Assembly: GCA_903820035.1 (NCBI GenBank)
Contig: CAIJFT010000403.1
Location: 1-37,610 of the forward strand
Length of the DNA: 37,610 nucleotides
DNA from: an uncultured Opitutia bacterium
Lineage (GTDB): Bacteria; Verrucomicrobiota; Verrucomicrobiia; Opitutales; Opitutaceae
Direction: 5' to 3'
Every line of letters begins with the position of its first letter. Within the stretch, counting starts at the first letter, position 1. The notes beneath the pieces were generated by a model. The model was not told where the DNA came from. It did no database searches and worked only from the letters and a program-made list of their open reading frames with translations. Shown here piece after piece: positions 21,491 to 30,427 of the stretch. The position numbers and the translations under genes are program-made.

Positions 21491-24424
21491 GTGAAACCCC
21501 AACTGCGTGCGTGTGTGGTGGCGCTGTTTCTGGGCGCGGCGACCGCGACCTTCGCCTACAAGGAGGTTCCGCCTCCGGAAAAAATCGCCCTGCCCGGTCC
21601 GAAGTCGCCCGCCGAATCGCTCGCGGCCATCCGTGTGCCCGCGGGCTTCGAGGTGAAACTCGCCGTGGCGGAGCCGTTGGTCATGGATCCCGTCGATGTG
21701 AGCTGGGGGCCCGACGGCCGGATGTGGGTGGTGGAGATGGGGGACTATCCGTTGGGCGAGGATAGCAAAGGGAAACCCGGCGGCCGGGTGCGCGTGCTCG
21801 AATCGACGCGCGGCGACGGGGTCTACGACCGGTCGACGCTTTTTGCCGACGGCCTGCGTTATCCGAATTCGGTGCGGCCCTGGCGCAACGGCGTGCTGGT
21901 GGTGTCCGTGCCCGAAATTCTTTTCCTCGAAGACACCGACGGCGACGGTCGGGCGGACCGCCGCACGGTGGTGTTTACCGGGTTGACGGTCGGAAATCCC
22001 CAGCACCTCGCCAACGGCTTGCAGTGGGGGCTCGACGGCTGGCTGTATCTGGCGAATGGCGACAGCGGCGGCCGGTTGACGTCGCCGCAGTTTCCGGCCG
22101 CGGTGGACATCGGTCGGCGGGATTTCCGGATCGCGCCGGATCGCGGCGCGCTGGAGCTGCTCACGGGCCAGACCCAGGCGGGGCGGGTGCGCGACGACTG
22201 GGGAAACTGGTTCGGCTGCAATAATTCCAATCCGCTCTGGCATTACGCCCTCGAGGAACCGTACCTCCGCCGGAACCCGCACCTCGTGCCGCCGAATGCG
22301 ATCGTGTCGGTCGCGACGCCTCCGGGTGCGGCGCCGGTGTTTCCGATCAGCGCGACGCTCGCGCGGTTCAACGATCCGCACGGGCTGAATCACTTTACCT
22401 CGGCGTGCGGGCTTTCCGTTTACCGCGACGACGCCCTCGGGGCCGACGTGGCGGGAAATATTTTCGTGTGCGAGCCCGTGCACAACCTCGTGCACCGCGA
22501 GATGGTGCGCCCGGCAGGGGCGACGTTTGTCGGCGGGCGGGCGGAGACCGAAACCACGGCGGAGTTCCTCGCCTCAGCGGACAACTGGTCGCGCTTCGTC
22601 GCGGCGCGGGCCGGTCCGGACGGGGCGCTTTACTTCGTCGATATGTACCGGCTCGTGATCGAGCATCCGACCTGGATCCCGGATGCGTGGCAAAAGGCGC
22701 TCGGGGACCTGCGGGTCGGCGAGCGGGCAGGGCGGATCTATCGCGTCCAGCGTGCCGGGGCGGCGCCGCGACCCATGCCCCGACTCGACCGTGCGGACGC
22801 GGCGGGATTGGCGACGGCGCTGGAGAGTCCGAGCGGATTGGTGCGCGATCTCGCGCAGCAGCAACTCATGTGGCGCAACCTAGTGGCGGCGGCGCCGCGG
22901 TTGGAGCGGATCGTGGCGGACTCCGCCCGGCCCGAGGCGCGGGCGCAGGCGTTGTGGAGTTTGCAGGGGCTGGGGCGGTTGACGCCCGCGCTCGTGCGCC
23001 GCGCGCTGGGTGACGGTCATCCCGGGGTGCGCCGGCAGGCCGTGCGTTTGAGCGAGGGGTTTGCCGGGACGCAACCGGACTTGCTGCCGGCGGTTCTGGC
23101 GCTGGCCGGGGACCCGGACGGTGGCGTGCAACAACAGGTCGCGTACACGCTCGGCGAGTGGCGCGGGCCGGAGGCGGGCGTGGCGTTGGCGCGGCTACTG
23201 CGGGAAAGTACCGACCGTTTTATCCGCGCGGCCGCGATGAGTTCGGCGCTGCCGCATGCGGAGACCATGCTTGCGCAGCTCGGCGCCAGTGGCCGCGGGG
23301 ATGATCCACTGCTGATCGAGATCGCGAGCGCGACGGAGAACGCGAAGGCCCTGGCTTCGATTCTCCGCGCTATCGCGGCGCCGCGTATGCCGGCGGATGC
23401 GGCCGGACAACTCCGCGCGTTGGCTTCGTTACTGGACTGGCTGCAGCGACAGAACAAGACGCTCCGGCAATTATCCGGGGCCGGTGATCCCGCGATGGGC
23501 GAGGCGCTCGGCGCGGTCGAAGGCGTGTTCGCGTTGGCCCGCCGGGTGGTGGGCGATGCGACGGCGCCGCTGGCCACGCGGCTGCTCGCGCTGCAGGTCG
23601 TGGGCCGCGGGCGCTCGGGTCAGGACGGGGATTTCGAACTCGTGGCGGGATTGCTGACGCCGCGTTCGCCGGTGGAGCTGCAGTTGGCGGCGGTGCCGGC
23701 GCTCGGGCGGCTGAACCGTGCGACCGTGCCGGAGCATTTGCTGGCGGGCTGGGCGGGCTATGGTCCGGCGCTGCGTACAGCGGTGCTCGATGCGCTCATG
23801 AGCCGGGCGGCCTGGACCCAGGTCTTGCTCGACCGGGCCGAGGCGGACCCGACGGTGCTCGCGCGCATCGACGCCGGCCGGCGCGAGGCCTTGATGCAGC
23901 ACCAAACCCCGAAGCTGGCGGAGCGGGCCACGGCGATTTTCAAAGCCGGGGTGGATCGCAACCGCCAGGTCGTGATCGACCGTTATCTGGCGGCGATGCC
24001 CCTGCTCACCGGCGAACCGAAGCGCGGCGCGGCGGTGTTCGCGGCGGCGTGCGTGGCGTGTCACAAGTTCGGCGAAGTGCCTGGGGCGGCGATCGGGCCC
24101 GATCTCGGCACGGTGAAGGACCGCAGCGCGGGGTATCTCGTCACGCACATCTTGGATCCGAACCGTGCGGTGGAGGAGAAATACATGCTCTATTCCGCGA
24201 CGCTGCAGGACAACCGCTCGCTGGCGGGCATGCTGGCCGGGGAGGCCGGTAACAGCATTACGTTGCGCGGACTCGACGGGGTGGATCAGGCGATTCTCCG
24301 CAGCGAGCTCCGCATGCTGGTGAGCTCGGGCCGCTCGTTGATGCCCGACGGGCTCGAGGGCGCGGTCAACGAACAGGCGATGACGGATCTGGTGGCGTTT
24401 CTCGCGGCGGGCGGCGCGAAATAG
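21491..24424 (+). CDS. PVC-type heme dehydrogenase: beta-propeller, HEAT-like repeats, cytochrome c
   Basis: 977 residues from GTG 21491, with a signal peptide ending near ATATFA. Residues ~45-425 form a soluble-glucose-dehydrogenase-like propeller of the 'membrane-bound dehydrogenase' type (VPAGFEVKLAVAEPLVMDPV, NGLQWGLDGWLYLANGDSGG, GPDGALYFVDMYR). Residues ~440-800 are Ala/Leu-rich helical HEAT-like repeats. The C-terminus holds one c-type heme site, C854-V-A-C857-H858, in the Pirellula/Verrucomicrobium-type heme domain. Such proteins are abundant in planctomycetes and Verrucomicrobiota but largely uncharacterised; a periplasmic sugar or alcohol oxidation or electron-transfer role is likely. 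It lies 106 bp before the GMC gene on the same strand and may be its electron acceptor. Confidence 0.87.
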   Translation: MKPQLRACVVALFLGAATATFAYKEVPPPEKIALPGPKSPAESLAAIRVPAGFEVKLAVAEPLVMDPVDVSWGPDGRMWVVEMGDYPLGEDSKGKPGGRVRVLESTRGDGVYDRSTLFADGLRYPNSVRPWRNGVLVVSVPEILFLEDTDGDGRADRRTVVFTGLTVGNPQHLANGLQWGLDGWLYLANGDSGGRLTSPQFPAAVDIGRRDFRIAPDRGALELLTGQTQAGRVRDDWGNWFGCNNSNPLWHYALEEPYLRRNPHLVPPNAIVSVATPPGAAPVFPISATLARFNDPHGLNHFTSACGLSVYRDDALGADVAGNIFVCEPVHNLVHREMVRPAGATFVGGRAETETTAEFLASADNWSRFVAARAGPDGALYFVDMYRLVIEHPTWIPDAWQKALGDLRVGERAGRIYRVQRAGAAPRPMPRLDRADAAGLATALESPSGLVRDLAQQQLMWRNLVAAAPRLERIVADSARPEARAQALWSLQGLGRLTPALVRRALGDGHPGVRRQAVRLSEGFAGTQPDLLPAVLALAGDPDGGVQQQVAYTLGEWRGPEAGVALARLLRESTDRFIRAAAMSSALPHAETMLAQLGASGRGDDPLLIEIASATENAKALASILRAIAAPRMPADAAGQLRALASLLDWLQRQNKTLRQLSGAGDPAMGEALGAVEGVFALARRVVGDATAPLATRLLALQVVGRGRSGQDGDFELVAGLLTPRSPVELQLAAVPALGRLNRATVPEHLLAGWAGYGPALRTAVLDALMSRAAWTQVLLDRAEADPTVLARIDAGRREALMQHQTPKLAERATAIFKAGVDRNRQVVIDRYLAAMPLLTGEPKRGAAVFAAACVACHKFGEVPGAAIGPDLGTVKDRSAGYLVTHILDPNRAVEEKYMLYSATLQDNRSLAGMLAGEAGNSITLRGLDGVDQAILRSELRMLVSSGRSLMPDGLEGAVNEQAMTDLVAFLAAGGAK

Positions 24425-24530
24425 AGCACGCGTCCCTCGGCCGAAACGTCGGATTGCCAAACGCCCTCGCGCCGGTTGAAACCTCGGCGAAACACCCCGT
24501 TCTTAACCCTTCCCGGTTTTTTCATTTCCC

Positions 24531-26240
24531 ATGGCCACGATCTCAGGCGCAGGCACCCGTCAAAACACCTATGACGCCATCGTCATCGGTTCCGGCATCA
24601 GCGGCGGCTGGGCCGCCAAGGAGCTCAGCGAAAAGGGGCTCAAGACCCTCGTGCTCGAGCGTGGGCGCGATGTGAAGCACGGCGACTACCCGACGGCGAT
24701 GCTCGACAGCTGGCAATTCCCCGGGCGCAACAAGCTGCCGCAGGCCGCGCTCGCGACGCAGCAGAAACAGAACCGCACCGGCTACACGACGCACCCGGGG
24801 TCGGCGCACTGGTTCGTCAACGACGTCGAGAACCCTTACTCCGAGGACAAGCCGTTCGATTGGATGCGCGGCTACCATGTCGGCGGCCGTTCGCTGCTCT
24901 GGGGCCGGCAGTCCTACCGATTCAGCGATCTCGACTTCGAGGCCAACGCGAAGGACGGCGTCGCGGTCGATTGGCCGATCCGGTATGCGGACCTCGCGCC
25001 GTGGTACGATTACGTCGAGCGCTACGCCGGCATCAGCGGTTCCACGGAGAACCTGCCGCACCTGCCCGACGGCCAGTTTCTGCCGCCGATGGAAATGAAC
25101 TGCCTCGAACGCGAGGTGAAGAAGCGGATTGCGGCGAAGTTCAACGGCCGTCCGATGATCATCGGCCGTGCGGCCAACCTCACGCGCGAGCACCTCGGCC
25201 GCGGCACCTGCCAGAGCCGCAACCGCTGTATCCGCGGCTGCCCGTACGGCGCCTATTTCAGCAGCAACGCCTCGACGCTCCCCGCCGCGTATGCGTCGGG
25301 CAACCTCACGCTCCGGCCGTTCTCGATCGTCAACCAGATCATCTACGACGAGGCGAAGGGCCGCGCGACGGGGGTGCGGGTGATCGACGCGCAGACCAAC
25401 GAAGTCATCGAGTTTCACGCCAAGGTGATCTTCAGCTGCGCTTCGGCCGTCGCCTCGACGTTTATTCTCCTCAATTCGAAGTCGCAGCGCTTCCCCAACG
25501 GCCTCGGCAACGACAGCGGCGAACTCGGGCACAACCTGATGGACCACCACTTCAAGGTCGGTGCCACCGGCATGTCGGACGAGTTCGCGGACACCTACTA
25601 CAAGGGCTCGCGGCCGAACGGCATCTACATCCCCCGGTTCCGCAACCTGAACGCGGCGACCAAGCAGAAGGACTACCTCCGCGGTTTCGGCTACCAGGGC
25701 AACGCGTCCCGCGTCGACTGGACGCAAAACATCAAGGAGCTCAGCCAATTTGGCGCCGGCCTGAAGGCTGATCTTATCGCGCCCGGCCCTTGGCGCTTCG
25801 GCATCGGGTCCTGGGGCGAGTGCCTGCCTTACCACGAGAACCGCCTCTATCTGAACGACGCGGTGCGCGACAAGTGGGGTCAGCCGACCGTGACGTTCAG
25901 CTGCGAGTGGAAGCAGAATGAACTCAACATGCGCAAGGATATGAAGGCGTCCGCGGTCGAGATGCTCGAGGCCGCCGGGCTGAGGAAAGTCACCGCGTTC
26001 GACGACGGCAGCGCGCCCGGCTTGTGCATCCACGAAATGGGCACGGCGCGCATGGGCCGCGACCCGAAGTCCTCGGTGCTCAACGCCTGGAATCAGGTGC
26101 ATACGGCGCCGAACGTATTTGTGACCGACGGCGCGTGCATGACGTCGAACTCCTGCGTGAACCCTTCGCTGACCTACATGGCGTTGACCGCCCGCGCCTG
26201 CGACCGCGCCGTGAGCGAATTGAAGCAGCACAACTTGTAA
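24531..26240 (+). CDS. GMC-family FAD sugar dehydrogenase, catalytic subunit with 3Fe-4S-like cysteines
   Basis: 569 residues. The FAD-binding Rossmann motif is at 13-45 (YDAIVIGSGISGGWAAKELS ... LVLERG). C227-x5-C233-x3-C237 (TCQSRNRCIRGCPYGA) resembles the cysteine cluster that holds a 3Fe-4S centre in bacterial FAD-glucose and fructose dehydrogenases. The C-terminal active site is present: H501 in HEMGTARMG and N544 in NSCVNPSLT, the usual His/Asn pair that abstracts the hydride and proton. There is no signal peptide; the next gene, 19 bp downstream, supplies a Tat leader on the small subunit, a known hitch-hiker export arrangement. It should oxidise a sugar or glycoside (possibly at C1 or C3) and hand electrons to a cytochrome c. 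Which sugar cannot be told. Confidence 0.88.
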   Translation: MATISGAGTRQNTYDAIVIGSGISGGWAAKELSEKGLKTLVLERGRDVKHGDYPTAMLDSWQFPGRNKLPQAALATQQKQNRTGYTTHPGSAHWFVNDVENPYSEDKPFDWMRGYHVGGRSLLWGRQSYRFSDLDFEANAKDGVAVDWPIRYADLAPWYDYVERYAGISGSTENLPHLPDGQFLPPMEMNCLEREVKKRIAAKFNGRPMIIGRAANLTREHLGRGTCQSRNRCIRGCPYGAYFSSNASTLPAAYASGNLTLRPFSIVNQIIYDEAKGRATGVRVIDAQTNEVIEFHAKVIFSCASAVASTFILLNSKSQRFPNGLGNDSGELGHNLMDHHFKVGATGMSDEFADTYYKGSRPNGIYIPRFRNLNAATKQKDYLRGFGYQGNASRVDWTQNIKELSQFGAGLKADLIAPGPWRFGIGSWGECLPYHENRLYLNDAVRDKWGQPTVTFSCEWKQNELNMRKDMKASAVEMLEAAGLRKVTAFDDGSAPGLCIHEMGTARMGRDPKSSVLNAWNQVHTAPNVFVTDGACMTSNSCVNPSLTYMALTARACDRAVSELKQHNL

Positions 26241-26259
26241 GCCAACCCACTTCCCGGAC

Positions 26260-26856
26260 ATGTCCCTGAACTTTTCCCCTGCGACCAACGATCCTCAGGC
26301 CATCGGCCGCCGCGAGGCGCTGAAACGCACCGCGCTCTTGTTGGGGGCCGCGCTTTCGCCGTCGATTTTAGCCGGCGCGCTCCGCGCCCAGGTCCCCGCG
26401 ACCGGTGCCGCCAAACCCGTTTATCTGACTGCCGCGGAGTTCGCGACCGTGGTTGCCGCGGCGGAGCGGATTCTGCCGCGCACCGACACGCCCGGTGCCG
26501 CGGATGTCGGCGTGCCCGCGTTCATCGACCTGATGGTGGGTGAATATCTGACGCCCGCGGAAAAGAAGACCTTCCTTGCCGGTCTCGCCGAGGTGGAGAC
26601 GGCCAGTGCCCAAGCGCACCGCCGGGCGTTTTCGCAGTTGGTGCCGGTGGAGCAGGACACGTTGCTCAAGCGGATCGCGACCGCGGCAGAGGGCAAGCAA
26701 GGCACGTTTTTTCACCTGCTGCGGGAAGCGACGCTGGCGGGGTACTTCACGTCGGAGACGGTCGGCAAGACGGTGACGCACTACGATCCGATCCCCGGTC
26801 CTTTCCAAGGCTGCATTCCGATGTCGCAGGTCGGCAACGTGGCTTGGACGCGGTGA
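26260..26856 (+). CDS. Gluconate 2-dehydrogenase subunit 3-family protein (Tat-exported small subunit)
   Basis: 198 residues. A twin-arginine leader is visible: GRREALKRTALLLGAALSPS with Arg17-Arg18 and a following hydrophobic run. The mature part matches the family: AERILPRTDTPGAADVGVPAFIDLMVG and a helical body ending in FQGCIPMSQVGNVAW. In characterised three-subunit dehydrogenases this small subunit carries the flavin subunit through the Tat system and stabilises it. It starts 19 bp after the GMC stop, so the two are surely co-transcribed. It has no redox centre of its own that I can see. Confidence 0.88.
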   Translation: MSLNFSPATNDPQAIGRREALKRTALLLGAALSPSILAGALRAQVPATGAAKPVYLTAAEFATVVAAAERILPRTDTPGAADVGVPAFIDLMVGEYLTPAEKKTFLAGLAEVETASAQAHRRAFSQLVPVEQDTLLKRIATAAEGKQGTFFHLLREATLAGYFTSETVGKTVTHYDPIPGPFQGCIPMSQVGNVAWTR

Positions 26857-26879
26857 GGCAGAACCGTGGTCAGGCGTAG

Positions 26880-26899
26880 CCCGCGGCGTGAGCCGCGGG
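26880..26899. terminator. GC hairpin after the dehydrogenase operon
   Basis: CCCGCGGC (26880-26887), loop GTGA, GCCGCGGG (26892-26899), 24 bases after the stop of the small subunit. An 8-bp perfect stem with a stable tetraloop. It is placed between convergent genes. Confidence 0.5.
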
Positions 26900-26981
26900 A
26901 AGGGCGGGCGGGACGCATTCGATCCCTGTGCGCACGCGCAGGGTCACGTCGTGAGCACGTCGTCGGGGCGAACGGCAGCAT

Positions 26982-26998
26982 GTAACGTAGTCCGTTAC
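26982..26998. repeat. Palindrome GTAACG-5-CGTTAC between convergent genes
   Basis: GTAACG (26982-26987), TAGTC, CGTTAC (26993-26998). It is related to the shorter palindrome at 12995-13010. Between convergent stops it is unlikely to be an operator; more likely it is an intergenic repeat or part of a terminator for the minus-strand amidase. Confidence 0.4.
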
Positions 26999-27036
26999 GA
27001 TCTCGCCCGCGCAGAGGGCGGAAGCCTTCGCGGGGC

Positions 27037-29850
27037 TTACGGCAGCTCGTAGACTTCGAGCAGCGCTTCGCCGGTGGCGCTGGCGACGCCGGACACCTGT
27101 ACGGTGTAGCCGCGACCGGCGGTGAGCGTGAGCACCAGCGCCGCGTCGCGGCTGCCGGCGGGCAACGGAAACGCACCGGCGGCGGAAAAGGTCGCCGCGA
27201 GCGCGGGGTCCCAATTGTCGTTCTCCCCGATCTTGCGGCCGTCGGCTTCGAAGGCCTCGACCTTCGGGTCGGCGAGCGCGCCGGTGACACCGAGTCCGGT
27301 CAACGTCGGGCCCACGGCCCGTACGAGCACGCGTTGCGGTCCCGTGCCGGCGACGAAGAAGCCCGCGATCAGCAGGTCGGTGCCGGTGCCGACGCGGTTG
27401 CGGGCGGAGAGGTTGACGAGGCGTTCGGCACTGCCGGTGCCGGCGTCGTAGCCTTCGACCAAAACCACGCCTGCTGTTGTGCCCGTCACCTGTACGGTGT
27501 GGGCGCCGCCGAGCGACTGGAGCAACGCCGCATCGCGGCTCGCGGAGTTAAAGGGAAACGCCCCGAGTGCGTTCATGCTCGGGGCCAACGGCGCGGACCA
27601 GTCGTTGTTGTCGGCGATGCGTGTGGTGCCGCGGTAGAGGTCAAGGCGCGGGTCGGTCATCGCGCCGGTGAGGCCGAATTGCGTGAGGGTCGGTCCCGCG
27701 GCGCGGAGGAGGATGTCCTTGGGTCCTCCGGCGACCACAAAGCCGACGATGACCGGCTGGCCCGCGGTGAGGAAGGTGCGGAGCGACACATTGGACAACC
27801 ATGCGGCCGGGCTGATGGTGAGCGGCACCGCGAGACTGGTGACGCTGCCGAGGGCGTTGGTGACAACGACATCATAGTTACCGGCGTCGGCGGTGGTGGC
27901 GTGCGCGAGGGGCAGGGCGGACTGGGTCGCGCCGGGCAGCGTGGTGCCGTTGCGGCGCCACTGGTAGCCGAAGGGCGCGGCGCCCGCGGTGGTGATCGTG
28001 AAACCCGCCCCGGCGCCGGCGGTGATGGTTGTCGGTGACGGCTGGGTGATGATGCTCGGGGCCCCAGCTGTGCCGCCGGCGTGGCTGACCTGCACCTGTG
28101 CCGTGAAGGTCGGGGCGGGGGCGTAGCCGGGTTTGGCGGCGTCGAAGCGAAGCGAATACGCGGCGTCGGCCTGTCCGGCGGGCACGGTCGCGCGCACGAT
28201 GAATTCGCCGTTGGCGTCGGTGCGTGTGGTCGCGTCCCCGAAGGCGCGGTTGCGCAGGCCGTCATGTCCGGTGAGGGCGGCGCCCGCGACGGGCCGGCCG
28301 GCGGGATCGGCGACCCGCAGGACGAATGCGACTTCCTGATTCCAGTCGCGCACGGGCACCGGGGTTGCGGTGGGCGACGACACCTGCAGCGCGGGCCGGG
28401 CGCTGAGGGCGGCGGTCACCTCGTTGGTGAACTGCAGCGAGGGGCCGCCGGCGTTGTACGCCGCGATCCGATACCGGTAGTTCGTGGCGGCGACGACGGC
28501 GGTGTCGCTGAAGGTTTTGGTGTCGGCCGGCAGCGTTGCGACGGTTTCCCAGGATTCGGCGGTGTCGGCGCGGCGTTCGACGGTGAAGCCGGCTTCGTTG
28601 GCCGAGGCATCCCGCCAGGTGAGTGCGATCGATGCGGTTCCGCCCGTGGCGGCGAGGTCCGCGGGCGCGGCGGGCGGAGGGCCGTCGAAGTATTCGCGGA
28701 TACCTTCGCGCAGGGCCTGGGTGACGATGCGTTTGAAGTTTTCGTCGTGCAGCGCGTCATTGTCGGGCGAGGGCCGGTCCATGAAGGCGACCTCCATCAA
28801 CACCGCCGGGCGGGTGGCGAGGCGGTTTTCGCCGTAGTTGCCGTTGAAGCCCTGGACACGGCGGTCGACCCAGGCGGCGTTGTAATCGCGGCGGATGGCG
28901 GTGATGACCTTGCCGTGCAGGAGGTCGGCCAGCCGCTTGCTCTCGACGGCGAAGCCGTTGCCCGTGTCGTAGAGGGTCTCGGTGCCCGTGCCGGCGCCGG
29001 GTGTGCCCGCGCCGTTGTTGTGCAGGCTGACGAGGATGTCGGCGTTGACGGCGTTGGCATAGCGCGGCCGGCAGCGGATGTCCTGGTCGATGTGGGTGTA
29101 GCCGCTTTCGTTCCACACTGACGGGTCGGCGCCGAGGGCCTTCACGTGGTAGCGCGCGGCCTCCTGCCACCTCGGGAAACCGGTTTCGCCGAGGCCGGCA
29201 CCGCGATCGAGGTTGCGCGTCGGGCGGACGTCGGCGCCGATCTCGGTGAGGCCGGCGTGCAGATACGTGATGAAGTCGTGGTTGACGAAGTCCTCGACGA
29301 TGCCGGACCAGTAGCTCCGCTGGAGGACGTAGGTGGAACCGTTGAGGTAGTAACCGTGACCCGGGCTGAGCGCGATGCGCCGGTTGGCGAGCGGTTGCCG
29401 CGGTGGTTCGCCGGGGAGCAGGCGGAGCGGTTCGGGCCGCGCGGGGGTGGGGCGATCGAGCGCGGCGAGCAACCGGTCGAGCGGCACGCCGTCGATCAGC
29501 GTCCGGATTTCAAACGCGGACCGGTGCCCCCGCAGCGCGTCGCCCGCGGCGAAATGCACGCGGCGGGAAAAAGTTTCGAAGGCGAGGCTGCCGGGTTCCA
29601 GGGCGAGCAGTTCGCGGCTGAAGTTCAGCGTGAGCTGGGCGCCGTCGAGGGTCGCGCCGAGCAGGTGGATGGGCGCGGATTCGTCGCCGGCAGGTTCGAG
29701 GACGCGGACCACGGCGGCGGATACGGCGGCGGGGATTTCCGCGGACGACTCCGGGGCGCTTTGCGCGACGATGGCGGTCGGACCGAGCAGAACGGTGGAG
29801 AACCAAGCGACAACCCTGCGGAGAAAAAGAGGGCGAAAACCGGGAAGCAT
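27037..29850 (-). CDS. Modular secreted N-acetylmuramoyl-L-alanine amidase
   Basis: 937 residues from ATG 29850, which opens a signal peptide ending near AIVAQS. Residues ~155-390 are an Amidase_3 zinc domain: RIALSPGHG (His165), VEDFVN (Glu186), SLHNNGAG (His277) and LMEVAFMDRP (Glu353). It should cut the amide between muramic acid and the peptide stem in peptidoglycan. A fibronectin III domain follows (~394-480), then a carboxypeptidase-regulatory or Ig-like beta domain (~500-600), an Ig-like domain (~605-690, YQWRRNGTTLPGA), and finally two tandem ~120-residue modules sharing FVVAG...LLRAAGPTL..FG(L/V)TGA. The end modules are found on many Opitutaceae exported proteins as I recall, with no proven function; surface anchoring or sorting is a guess. 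The frame is open upstream of 29850 without homology. Confidence 0.88.
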   Translation of the reverse strand: MLPGFRPLFLRRVVAWFSTVLLGPTAIVAQSAPESSAEIPAAVSAAVVRVLEPAGDESAPIHLLGATLDGAQLTLNFSRELLALEPGSLAFETFSRRVHFAAGDALRGHRSAFEIRTLIDGVPLDRLLAALDRPTPARPEPLRLLPGEPPRQPLANRRIALSPGHGYYLNGSTYVLQRSYWSGIVEDFVNHDFITYLHAGLTEIGADVRPTRNLDRGAGLGETGFPRWQEAARYHVKALGADPSVWNESGYTHIDQDIRCRPRYANAVNADILVSLHNNGAGTPGAGTGTETLYDTGNGFAVESKRLADLLHGKVITAIRRDYNAAWVDRRVQGFNGNYGENRLATRPAVLMEVAFMDRPSPDNDALHDENFKRIVTQALREGIREYFDGPPPAAPADLAATGGTASIALTWRDASANEAGFTVERRADTAESWETVATLPADTKTFSDTAVVAATNYRYRIAAYNAGGPSLQFTNEVTAALSARPALQVSSPTATPVPVRDWNQEVAFVLRVADPAGRPVAGAALTGHDGLRNRAFGDATTRTDANGEFIVRATVPAGQADAAYSLRFDAAKPGYAPAPTFTAQVQVSHAGGTAGAPSIITQPSPTTITAGAGAGFTITTAGAAPFGYQWRRNGTTLPGATQSALPLAHATTADAGNYDVVVTNALGSVTSLAVPLTISPAAWLSNVSLRTFLTAGQPVIVGFVVAGGPKDILLRAAGPTLTQFGLTGAMTDPRLDLYRGTTRIADNNDWSAPLAPSMNALGAFPFNSASRDAALLQSLGGAHTVQVTGTTAGVVLVEGYDAGTGSAERLVNLSARNRVGTGTDLLIAGFFVAGTGPQRVLVRAVGPTLTGLGVTGALADPKVEAFEADGRKIGENDNWDPALAATFSAAGAFPLPAGSRDAALVLTLTAGRGYTVQVSGVASATGEALLEVYELP

Positions 29851-29858
29851 GCGGGGTG

Positions 29859-30311
29859 CTACTCGCGCGTCTTCGTATCGATGAGGATGGTGACGGGCCC
29901 GGCGTTGACCAAGGCGACGTCCATCATGGCGGCGAAGCGGCCGGTCGCGACGGGTTTGCCGAGGGCGGCGCCGGCGTGGCGGTTGAAGGCTTCGTAGAGG
30001 GGAATGGCGACGTCGGGCTTGGCGGCGTCGTTGAACGACGGGCGCGTGCCCTTGCGCGTGCTGGCGAAGAGCGTGAACTGGCTCACGACCAGAATGCCGC
30101 CGCCCGCGTCGACGACGGAGCGGTTCATCTTGCCGTCGGCGTCCTCGAAGATTCGCAACGCGGCGACCTTGGCGGCGAGCCAAGCGGCGTCCGCGTCCGT
30201 GTCGTCCTGGGCGATTCCGAGGAGGACAAGCAGCCCCGGGCCGATCTCGCCGGTGACTTCACCCGCGACAGTGACGCGGGCGGAGGAGACGCGTTGGACG
30301 ACGGCGCGCAT
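29859..30311 (-). CDS. dtd: D-aminoacyl-tRNA deacylase
   Basis: 150 residues from ATG 30311 ([15 protein letters not shown] is the conserved family start; an in-frame ATG six codons upstream is less likely). It hydrolyses D-amino acids from mischarged tRNAs (D-Tyr and others, also Gly from tRNA-Ala) in the cytoplasm. The two signature motifs SQFTLFA (77-83) and NAGPVT (136-141) are intact, as is the Gly-rich middle. Length is exactly typical. It lies 8 bp upstream of the amidase gene on the same strand, which may be a simple transcription neighbour. Confidence 0.95.
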   Translation of the reverse strand: MRAVVQRVSSARVTVAGEVTGEIGPGLLVLLGIAQDDTDADAAWLAAKVAALRIFEDADGKMNRSVVDAGGGILVVSQFTLFASTRKGTRPSFNDAAKPDVAIPLYEAFNRHAGAALGKPVATGRFAAMMDVALVNAGPVTILIDTKTRE

Positions 30312-30427
30312 ACATTCGGAAAATCCCAAAACTCAAATGGGCAAACGCCAAAGGCTCCGGTCGGACCGTCGCTCGCGAATCCTTTTTGAGTATGGGTAGG
30401 GGCGTCAGGGACTTCCCCGCCGGGGCC

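Noticed and set aside
24543-26288. 581-codon minus-strand frame opposite the GMC gene
   Set aside because: Composition of an antisense shadow; the sense strand has clear FAD and active-site motifs.
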